This document shows, in pieces, positions 1 to 6,178 of a stretch of DNA of 28,133 nucleotides. The position numbers and the translations under genes were made by a program. The notes below the pieces were generated by a model. The model was not told the origin of the DNA. It saw nothing but the letters and a program-made list of their open reading frames with translations, and did no database searches. Source of the stretch: Thermoplasmata archaeon (GTDB lineage Archaea > Thermoplasmatota > Thermoplasmata > Thermoplasmatales > Aciduliprofundaceae); NCBI GenBank assembly GCA_021163705.1, contig JAGGTO010000128.1, positions 1-28,133 on the forward strand. Reading direction: 5' to 3'. Every line of letters starts with the position of its first letter. Position 1 is the first letter of the stretch.

Positions 1-1634
1 ATCCAGATGCCCTTCTCCTTGGCAGTTTTTATTGCTATCTCATATCCTGCATCCGCATGCCTCACCACACCAAGTCCCGGATCGTTGTTAAGTACTCTTG
101 AAAGCTTCATTTCAGCCATCTTTGTACCATCTGCCACCACAACCATGCCTGCGTGAATACTGTATCCTATACCTACCCCACCGCCATGATGCACCGAGAC
201 CCAAGTTGCACCGGAGGCTACATTGAGCATGGCGTTGAGAATTGGCCAATCAGCGATAGCATCACTACCATCTTTCATTCTCTCAGTTTCACGATAAGGC
301 GAGGCAACACTTCCTGTATCATGATGATCTCGTCCAATAGCTATGGGGGCATCCACCACACCCTCTCTAACAAGCTCATTGAATGCAAGTCCAGCTTTTT
401 GTCTTTCTCCATATGCAAGCCAGCATATTCTCGCTGGTAATCCCTGCCACTTAACATGCTCCTCTGCCTTGTCTATCCACTGGAGCAGATGCTTATTATC
501 TGGGAATAGCTTCTTTATGACCTTATCCGTTTCATAAATATCCTCGGGATTACCGCTGAGGGCAACCCATCTGAAGGGTCCCGAGCCTTCGGAGAACAGT
601 GGGCGTATATATTCGGGAACATAACCAGGTATCTTGAAAGCATCCTCTACACCTGCCTCCTTTGCCTGGGCCCTTATATTGTTACCGTAGTCAAAGACCT
701 TCGCACCATGCTCTTTAAACCATACCATTGCAGGTACATGCTTGCGGAGGGATTTGCGAACCTCCTCAAGATACTTCTCAGGATCATTCTCCCTCAGTTC
801 TGCTGCCTCTTCTACCGTGTAGCCTGATGGAATATAGCCGTTCAGGGGATCATGTGCAGCAGTCTGATCTGTCACAACATCAGGCACTATGCCACGCTTC
901 ACAAGTTCTGGATATATATCGGCGGCATTACCCCAGAGACCTATGCTAAGGGGCTTACCTTCTTTCAAAGCCTCATCCTTCATCTTGAGTGCTTCATCCA
1001 GATCATCGGTCCAGGTATCCAAATACCCATGCTTTATCCTCCTCTCTATGTGGGATTTATCCACCTCAACTATTATGCCAACACCGTTGTTCATGGTTAT
1101 TGCAAGGGGCTGCGCACCACCCATTTCTCCCAGACCTGAGGATAGGACCCATTTACCTGTGAGATCATGCTGTCCAAATTCTTTACGAGCTACAGCATAA
1201 AGGGTCTCGTAAGTTCCCTGTAAAATTCCCTGGGTGCCTATGTAAATCCATGAGCCTGCAGTCATTTGACCGTACATTATCAGGCCTCTCTCCTCAAGTT
1301 CTCGGAAATATTCCCAGTTTGCCCATTTTGGTACAAGAAGAGAGTTAGCAATCAGAACTCTGGGAGCCCATTCATTGGTTTTGAAAACTGCCACAGGCTT
1401 ACCAGACTGAACAAGCAGTGTTTCATCCTCTTCTAACTTTTTAAGCGTATCAACTATTGCATCAAAGGCCTCCCAATTCCTTGCAGCTCTTCCTGTACCA
1501 CCATAAACAATAAGATTTGCAGGATCCTTTGCTACCTCAGGATCAAGATTGTTCATAAGCAATCTCAAAGGTGCTTCGGTTTGCCATGACTTGGCATTCA
1601 ATTTTGTGCCTCTCGGCGCTCTAATCTCTCTCAT
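1..1634 (-). CDS. hutU: Urocanate hydratase (urocanase), 3' end outside window
   Basis: Converts urocanate to imidazolonepropionate, the second step of histidine degradation; cytoplasmic and NAD+-dependent. Translating the minus strand from the ATG at 1634 gives 544 codons without a stop, continuing past the window edge; bacterial urocanases are about 550-560 residues, so only a short C-terminal piece is missing. Visible family hallmarks are the NAD-binding stretch YGGTGRAARNW (residues 44-54), GTQGILQGTYET, and the active-site segment LPARICWLAYGER, whose Cys404 corresponds to the catalytic Cys410 of the Pseudomonas enzyme. No Shine-Dalgarno precedes the ATG, but an AT-rich TATA-like element lies about 27 nt upstream, so the mRNA may be leaderless. 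No other hut gene is visible in the window; any partner would lie to the left. It fits a peptide- and amino-acid-degrading lifestyle. Identification is secure. Confidence 0.96.
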   Translation of the reverse strand, partial: MREIRAPRGTKLNAKSWQTEAPLRLLMNNLDPEVAKDPANLIVYGGTGRAARNWEAFDAIVDTLKKLEEDETLLVQSGKPVAVFKTNEWAPRVLIANSLLVPKWANWEYFRELEERGLIMYGQMTAGSWIYIGTQGILQGTYETLYAVARKEFGQHDLTGKWVLSSGLGEMGGAQPLAITMNNGVGIIVEVDKSHIERRIKHGYLDTWTDDLDEALKMKDEALKEGKPLSIGLWGNAADIYPELVKRGIVPDVVTDQTAAHDPLNGYIPSGYTVEEAAELRENDPEKYLEEVRKSLRKHVPAMVWFKEHGAKVFDYGNNIRAQAKEAGVEDAFKIPGYVPEYIRPLFSEGSGPFRWVALSGNPEDIYETDKVIKKLFPDNKHLLQWIDKAEEHVKWQGLPARICWLAYGERQKAGLAFNELVREGVVDAPIAIGRDHHDTGSVASPYRETERMKDGSDAIADWPILNAMLNVASGATWVSVHHGGGVGIGYSIHAGMVVVADGTKMAEMKLSRVLNNDPGLGVVRHADAGYEIAIKTAKEKGIW

Positions 1635-1657
1635 AGAAGACGCTAATTAACATAAAG

Positions 1658-1665
1658 AATAAAAA
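1658..1665 (-). promoter_or_regulatory. TATA-like element of hutU
   Basis: On the minus strand this reads TTTTTATT and is centred about 27 nt upstream of the hutU ATG, the usual spacing from an archaeal TATA box to the transcription start. With no Shine-Dalgarno before the ATG, this suggests a leaderless transcript. The surroundings are generally AT-rich, so the exact box is uncertain. Confidence 0.45.
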
Positions 1666-1795
1666 TTTTACTCAAAAAATCGTAGTTCTCAGAAAATTTA
1701 GATGTTTCAGGATGCAGGGAAGTTGCAGTATCCCGAAATCATTTACACTTCAGGCATTCACTCACAATATATCACATCCTTATTCTAAGGCTAAA

Positions 1796-1803
1796 TTAAT
1801 ATA
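1796..1803 (+). promoter_or_regulatory. TATA box of tRNA-Ser gene
   Basis: TTAATATA is centred about 27 nt upstream of the first base of the mature tRNA, preceded by a purine-rich AAGGCTAAA that could act as a BRE. The spacing implies that transcription begins at or very near the mature 5' end, leaving little or no leader for RNase P. Confidence 0.6.
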
Positions 1804-1826
1804 CCAAATCCTCTATTCACCCATGA

Positions 1827-1908
1827 GCGGGGATGGCCGAGTGGTACGGCGATGGCCTGCTAAGCCATTGGGCTGTTGCCCGCGGGGGTTCGAATCCCCC
1901 TCCCCGCG
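1827..1908 (+). tRNA. tRNA-Ser (anticodon GCT)
   Basis: An 82-nt class II tRNA. The acceptor stem pairs GCGGGGA (1827-1833) with TCCCCGC (1901-1907), followed by discriminator G at 1908. The anticodon stem ATGGC/GCCAT encloses the loop CTGCTAA with anticodon GCT at 1859-1861, which reads AGC and AGU codons. A long variable arm (GGGC-TGTT-GCCC) and the T arm with GGTTCGAATCC are clear. The long variable arm and G73 both fit serine identity. CCA is not encoded and there is no intron. Confidence 0.97.
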
Positions 1909-1955
1909 TGTTCTCAAAAACATCTCAGCTAGGAGAAAATCCATAAAAATGATAA

Positions 1956-2093
1956 TCACATTCTACCATATCGAAATTTTCTGATGCGAACATTCTCTAT
2001 AAGCCAGCATAGATCTGCATCGCATCCTCCTTCTTCATATAGTTTTTTGAGAACCCTCTCATAATACCATCTCGCAACTTCCACATCTCTCAC
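1956..2093 (-). CDS. Possible small leaderless gene, 45 residues, unknown function
   Basis: A minus-strand frame begins with GTG at 2093 and ends at TGA (1956-1958). The product, starting VRDVEVARWYYERVLKKLYE, is charged, rich in Arg, Glu and aromatic residues, predicted helical in its first half, and has two cysteines (GGCDADLCW) followed by a basic tail. The composition resembles real protein rather than random AT-rich translation. A good TATA element (TTATATAG on the minus strand, plus-strand 2115-2122) is centred about 25 nt upstream of the GTG, matching the leaderless pattern seen at other first genes here. The same frame stays open for seven codons above the GTG, so it could instead be the decayed end of a longer gene. 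It lies downstream of panE on the same strand. No family is recognised; confidence is low to moderate. Confidence 0.35.
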   Translation of the reverse strand: MRDVEVARWYYERVLKKLYEEGGCDADLCWLIENVRIRKFRYGRM

Positions 2094-2114
2094 CGATTTC
2101 CAATATGACAGTAC

Positions 2115-2122
2115 CTATATAA
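2115..2122 (-). promoter_or_regulatory. TATA-like element upstream of the small ORF
   Basis: The minus strand reads TTATATAG, centred about 25 nt before the GTG at 2093. It lies in the 57-nt gap after the panE stop codon, so it could drive a short transcript separate from the panE operon. Confidence 0.45.
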
Positions 2123-2150
2123 CCTTTTTTGTGATTTATTTAGTAAATTT

Positions 2151-2996
2151 TCAATTTTCTTCCAAAAATTTCACCAAATTATACATTATTCTGTTACATT
2201 TCCCATCAATGAATGGTCTTACTATATAATCCACCTCAGTTCTTCTCCCTAGCAAGATGTCCTGAAGCATACTCGATTTATTCTCCTTTGTTTTTTCTAC
2301 AACCTCCAGAGCAAGAGCATACACATCCGCATCAATCCCTCTTTTTTTGAGTGCTATGGAGCACTCTTCCCCAATGCATTTCATGATCTCTCTGAGATTC
2401 TCATTCAAAAGCCTGCCATTTTTAACACCCAGTACAGCGGTGAGAGGATTTATGCAGGCATTAATAGCGGCTTTTATCCATCTCCTTTCCATTATATCGT
2501 TCACCACCTCTGTTTTCAGACCACATTCTGTGAAATTTCTCGCGATCATGAGAACCCTCTCACTTATTTCTCCATTCTTCTCCCCTATGTAGGTATCTCC
2601 ATAGCCTGCATGCCTAACAACTCCCGGTGAGATTAAGGTGGCACCATGGGTTGTAACTCCAGGTATAACATCAAAATTTGAAAGCATGTCCACTATTCCC
2701 ACACCATTCTGGAAGGTCATTATTGCCTCTCCCTTATATTCTCTCTTTATATTTTCAATGGCCTCTTTAGTATCATAGGCCTTGACCGTGAGAATTATCA
2801 GATCATACCCTCCCGGGTAGTACGATTCTGCCTCCAGATGAAATATTCCCTCTGTGATGCCCGTAACCTTAAGTCCATTTTCCCTTATGCTTTTAAGATG
2901 CTCTCCTCTCGTTATAAGAAGGACTTCGTTCCTTCGAGAGAGCAGGGCACCAATTACACTTCCAAGGGCTCCTGCACCAAATATGGCAACTCTCAT
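2151..2996 (-). CDS. panE: 2-Dehydropantoate 2-reductase (ketopantoate reductase)
   Basis: Reduces 2-dehydropantoate to pantoate with NAD(P)H, supplying pantoate for coenzyme A synthesis; cytoplasmic. The 281 residues are slightly below the usual 290-310. The N-terminal Rossmann fold has GAGALG (7-12), and QNGVG sits at 96-100. The C-terminal helical domain carries RRWIKAAINACINPLTA with candidate catalytic Lys175 and Asn183 nearby, then SSMLQDILLGRRTEVDYI with Glu254 matching the conserved substrate-binding region. The ATG at 2996 has a strong GAGGTGA Shine-Dalgarno four bases upstream and lies nine bases after the gtrA-like stop, so it is the last gene of a TPR-gtrA-panE operon. No pantoate-pathway partner is adjacent. 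The family also contains ketopantoate reductase-like proteins of other specificity, but the key residues argue for the classical reaction. Confidence 0.9.
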   Translation of the reverse strand: MRVAIFGAGALGSVIGALLSRRNEVLLITRGEHLKSIRENGLKVTGITEGIFHLEAESYYPGGYDLIILTVKAYDTKEAIENIKREYKGEAIMTFQNGVGIVDMLSNFDVIPGVTTHGATLISPGVVRHAGYGDTYIGEKNGEISERVLMIARNFTECGLKTEVVNDIMERRWIKAAINACINPLTAVLGVKNGRLLNENLREIMKCIGEECSIALKKRGIDADVYALALEVVEKTKENKSSMLQDILLGRRTEVDYIVRPFIDGKCNRIMYNLVKFLEEN

Positions 2997-3005
2997 ATTC
3001 TCACC

Positions 3006-3413
3006 TCATGCGAATATGGCTTTCCTACTTATAATATAATTCCACAGAGCTGCGGCACCCAATCCTCCCACATAGGCAATGTAATAGTTAATATGAACTA
3101 AGAGAAGAAAAAGAAATAGAAAGGTTTGCACTACAAATCCTCCAAAAAGGGTCCCATGATATCCCAGAAAGCGGTGAAATGTGGATAGCTTCTTTTTCTC
3201 CTTTTTGAAGACCCATCTATCATTGGGAAAAAAGGTCACGATTATACCGGCTTCCACAGATATAAGATATGGGGGAAGATACTCAAAAATTGAAACATTC
3301 TCAGGTAATCTAGAGGTGATTGAGAAAAATATGGCCGTGCTAATTACCATTCCCAGCAACCCAACTATGCTGAATTTAAAGAAGAGAATTAATTCGTATA
3401 ATTTTCTATTCAT
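3006..3413 (-). CDS. GtrA-like four-helix membrane protein
   Basis: A small integral membrane protein (135 residues from the chosen start) with four hydrophobic segments, roughly residues 9-33, 47-66, 83-107 and 110-130. The polar stretch FFPNDRWVFKKEKKK after the second segment is the GtrA-family signature (usually NRRWTF). GtrA proteins are linked to flipping or transfer of polyprenyl-phosphate sugars for surface polysaccharides and glycoproteins; the specific substrate cannot be inferred here. The start at 3413 overlaps the end of the TPR gene by eight bases (ATGAATAG). An in-frame upstream ATG at 3452 would add 13 residues but lies deeper inside the TPR gene and is less likely. panE follows nine bases after the stop. 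Family membership is fairly sure, role uncertain. Confidence 0.82.
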   Translation of the reverse strand: MNRKLYELILFFKFSIVGLLGMVISTAIFFSITSRLPENVSIFEYLPPYLISVEAGIIVTFFPNDRWVFKKEKKKLSTFHRFLGYHGTLFGGFVVQTFLFLFLLLVHINYYIAYVGGLGAAALWNYIISRKAIFA

Positions 3414-4179
3414 TTTCGAGATTTTCCAGAGCTTCGCGGATTTCCTCATCATCAGGATTTCTCTTGAGCGCCTCTTTTAGATATTTCCGTGCCTCTTCCT
3501 TCTGCCCTAGGAACATATAGGATATGCCCTTGGCATACCATGCATCAGGATCATCTGAAAGCTTTATGCATTTATCAAATGCCTTTATTGCCTCTTTGTA
3601 TCTCTCCAGATAATGGAGTGCAAGTCCCTTATTGTACCATGCATTATCGTACTCCTCATCCAGCTGTATCGCTTTTTCTGCAGCTTCCAGAGCCTCCTCA
3701 TATTTATCCTGGAAGAGGAGAGTTACGGATAAATTATTCCAGGCTTCTGCATCCTGAGGATTTATCTCTATGAGCTTTCTGTAATATTTTTCAGAAATCG
3801 AATATTTCTCCAGTGCATCATAGCAGGATGCTAGATTGTACCAAGCATCCAGATTCTCAGGATTCATCTCGGTAACTCTCGTGAAATATTTGGCAGCCTC
3901 CTCATAATCCTCATTGTCAAAAAGAAGCATACCCTTTAGAAGAAGAAGATCCTCATCTTCCTCTTCTTTTAGGAGTGTGTCCACAATTTCGAGGGCTTCA
4001 TCATCCCTCTCCATGGAGCGGAGAATATAGGCCTTGTAAATCATTGCCCTTCTGTTCTTCTCCTTTTTGATAAGCTCTTCAACCATCTCCAGTGCAGGCT
4101 CGTATAGACCCATTTGCAGATATTTCTGGAGATCATCTTCCCAGTTTTCCGTCATAGCCGTTATATTGCTTACTACCAT
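3406..4179 (-). CDS. Tetratricopeptide-repeat protein
   Basis: A 257-residue soluble, acidic protein made almost entirely of about six to seven tandem TPR units of 34 residues. Clear examples are DAWYNLASCYDALEKYSISE, EAWNNLSVTLLFQDKYEEAL, NAWYNKGLALHYLERYKEAI and DAWYAKGISYMFLGQKEEAR, most followed by a NP or similar turn. TPRs form superhelical scaffolds for protein-protein contacts, and no catalytic domain is attached. There is no signal peptide or membrane segment, so it should act in the cytoplasm; its partner is unknown. The ATG at 4179 lies about 25 nt from a TATA-like element with no Shine-Dalgarno, which suits a leaderless start. An internal ATG (residue 9, at 4155) is the alternative. 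It heads the TPR-gtrA-panE operon and is divergent from the XPD helicase. Confidence 0.88.
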   Translation of the reverse strand: MVVSNITAMTENWEDDLQKYLQMGLYEPALEMVEELIKKEKNRRAMIYKAYILRSMERDDEALEIVDTLLKEEEDEDLLLLKGMLLFDNEDYEEAAKYFTRVTEMNPENLDAWYNLASCYDALEKYSISEKYYRKLIEINPQDAEAWNNLSVTLLFQDKYEEALEAAEKAIQLDEEYDNAWYNKGLALHYLERYKEAIKAFDKCIKLSDDPDAWYAKGISYMFLGQKEEARKYLKEALKRNPDDEEIREALENLENE

Positions 4180-4199
4180 AAAAATGTATTGCCAAGAAG

Positions 4200-4208
4200 T
4201 TTTATTAA
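4200..4208. promoter_or_regulatory. Shared bidirectional TATA element between TPR gene and XPD gene
   Basis: TTTTATTAA is the only good TATA-like element in the 50-nt divergent spacer. Its centre (4204) is about 26 nt from the GTG of the XPD gene and about 25 nt from the ATG of the TPR gene, so it is almost exactly midway and at ideal leaderless spacing for both. Neither start codon has a Shine-Dalgarno. Confidence 0.5.
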
Positions 4209-4229
4209 CATCTCCTCACTTAATGTCAT

Positions 4230-6080
4230 GTGGAGTTTCCCTACCCCATGAGGGATGTTCAGAGAGATATAGTTCGAGATGTGGAAAATGCCCTGATGGA
4301 GAGAAGCCATATTGTGTTTGAGGCCCCAACTGGTACAGGTAAGACTGTGGCAGTGCTCTATCCCACAGTGAAATATGCCCTTAAAGAGGGGAAAAAGGTG
4401 ATATATCTTGTGAGAACGCATACCCAGGAGAGACAGGTTATCAAAGAAGCAAAAAAATTGAATGTTCTGAGTATAGCCCTCCAAGGACGAAATAATCTCT
4501 GCCCCCTGCTAAAAGAGGAAGATGAGCTAAAGGAGGGTGATGCGGAAGAACTATCAATTTTATGCAGAAAATTGAAGAAAGAGGTAATTGAGGGAAATGA
4601 AAATGCGTGCATTTATTACTCCAATTTACTTAAAGATGGGGAGAAGATGCTAAATTACATAGATGAAATTCACACAGCCGAGGAGGTTTTTAAAAAAGGA
4701 CTGGAGTGGAAAATATGCCCTTATGAGGCCCTCAAATTAAAACTTAAAGATGCAGATGTCGTTGTGGCTCCATATATCTATTTTCTCCATCCTGTAATAA
4801 GGAGGAGTATGCTCGATAGGATGGATGTGGAACTTGAAGATATAATTCTGATTGTGGATGAGGCACACAATCTTCCAGATTTTGCAAGGGAGATGAAGAG
4901 CATGGTTTTAAGTGTGAAGAGCCTAGAGCTCATGGAGAAGGAGGGGATAAAATACGGAAACCCCCTTATTCTTGGAATACCAATTGCAGATATAGCCGAA
5001 TATTTAAAAGAGGGGATATACTCCATGAAAAGATTTGTTGGAGATGAGGAGGGAATAATTCCAGAGTATGCATTTGAGGAGGAGCTTTCAAAAATGATGA
5101 ACATTGGATTGAAAAACATATCATCTCTAGCTCATGAGCTCATAAAATACGGGGAGATGGTGAGGGAGGATAAGGCAAAGAGAAAAAAGCTTCCCCGCTC
5201 CTACCTGTATCACACGGGAATATTTCTCTATTTCTGGAGAGAAGCCTATTCCTATGAGTACATAAAACTCATAAAATGGAGCGATAACCCTTCCATAGAA
5301 GTGTACTGCATGGACCCCTCAGCGCTAACAGATATATTCCGCAATGTTCATGCCTCAATTCATATGTCTGGCACACTTATTCCGGAGGAGTATAAAGAGC
5401 TGGTATATCTTCCTGAGGGAACACTCACTAGGAGATATCCATCACCTTTTCCTCCAGAGAATCTTCGAGTATTTTATGTTGAGGATGTCACCACAAGATA
5501 TGAGGAGGTAGAAGAAAACATAGAAAGAATTGCGGAATACATTGAGAAAATAATAGATGTGGGAAAGAACACTGCGGTATTTTTTCCCAGCTACTCACTC
5601 CTTTCTAAAATTGGTGGATACATAGGCGAGGAGCATTTTGTTGAAGAGAGGGGAATGAAAACATCCCTCATATTTGATATTATAGAGAGATTCAAGCTAC
5701 AGGGAGGTACATTATTCTCAGTTTTTGGGGGAAGAATCTCAGAAGGTCTGGATTTTCCAGGTGAAGAGCTTGAGTTGGTTGTTATTGTGGGGATACCCTA
5801 TCCCAAGCCCACAGCGAAAATAAAGGCCATGGAGAGATACTATCAGGCAAAGTATGGAAAGGGATGGGAGTATGCTTTCAGATTGCCAGCCCTTATAAAG
5901 ATGAAGCAGGCCATTGGTAGATTAATAAGAAGCCCAAGAGATAGGGGTGTGGCCATAATACTTGATAGAAGAGCATCCCAGTTCAGAAATGAAATTCCAA
6001 TGAGGAAAGCGGAGAATATTGTGGAAGAGATAAAGAAATTTTTTAAGGAAAGAAAAAGGGGAGGAGGGGCGTCATCGTGA
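4230..6080 (+). CDS. xpd: XPD/Rad3-family Fe-S DNA helicase
   Basis: A 5'-to-3' superfamily 2 DNA helicase of nucleotide excision repair type, 616 residues. Walker A is EAPTGTGKT (31-39). Four cysteines for the 4Fe-4S cluster are all present: Cys91 (NLCPL), Cys112, Cys127 (NACIYY) and Cys163 (KICPYE). The DEAH box is VDEAHNLPD (210-213). C-terminal motifs are FGGRISEGLDFPG and QAIGRLIRSPRDRG (motif VI). The GTG start at 4230 places FPYPMRDVQRD at the extreme N-terminus, as in other archaeal XPDs, and it lies about 26 nt from a TATA element, suggesting leaderless initiation. The ATG at 4228 is out of frame and stops quickly. It is divergent from the TPR gene and convergent with lhr. The core looks intact and active; whether it works in repair or another process in archaea is not settled. 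Confidence 0.94.
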   Translation: MEFPYPMRDVQRDIVRDVENALMERSHIVFEAPTGTGKTVAVLYPTVKYALKEGKKVIYLVRTHTQERQVIKEAKKLNVLSIALQGRNNLCPLLKEEDELKEGDAEELSILCRKLKKEVIEGNENACIYYSNLLKDGEKMLNYIDEIHTAEEVFKKGLEWKICPYEALKLKLKDADVVVAPYIYFLHPVIRRSMLDRMDVELEDIILIVDEAHNLPDFAREMKSMVLSVKSLELMEKEGIKYGNPLILGIPIADIAEYLKEGIYSMKRFVGDEEGIIPEYAFEEELSKMMNIGLKNISSLAHELIKYGEMVREDKAKRKKLPRSYLYHTGIFLYFWREAYSYEYIKLIKWSDNPSIEVYCMDPSALTDIFRNVHASIHMSGTLIPEEYKELVYLPEGTLTRRYPSPFPPENLRVFYVEDVTTRYEEVEENIERIAEYIEKIIDVGKNTAVFFPSYSLLSKIGGYIGEEHFVEERGMKTSLIFDIIERFKLQGGTLFSVFGGRISEGLDFPGEELELVVIVGIPYPKPTAKIKAMERYYQAKYGKGWEYAFRLPALIKMKQAIGRLIRSPRDRGVAIILDRRASQFRNEIPMRKAENIVEEIKKFFKERKRGGGASS

Positions 6081-6135
6081 TTTGTGATATATGATTGATG
6101 AGTTATTTCCTACCTATGTATGGGTATGCAAAATA

Positions 6136-6148
6136 GTTATATAAATCC
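6136..6148. promoter_or_regulatory. Orphan TATA-like element in the convergent XPD/lhr gap
   Basis: GTTATATAAATCC lies in the 98-nt gap between the convergent 3' ends of the XPD and lhr genes. It is one of the best TATA matches in the window but has no convincing gene downstream on either strand. On the plus strand it would start RNA near 6167, antisense to the lhr 3' end. It may equally be chance AT-rich sequence. Confidence 0.3.
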
Positions 6149-6178
6149 TTCGCCATGGTATTTGTTAACATTTTTCAT

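Noticed and set aside
1712..1984. A 90-codon plus-strand frame across the tRNA-Ser gene
   Set aside because: It runs straight through the tRNA, and its sequence is the translated tRNA plus AT-rich flanks.
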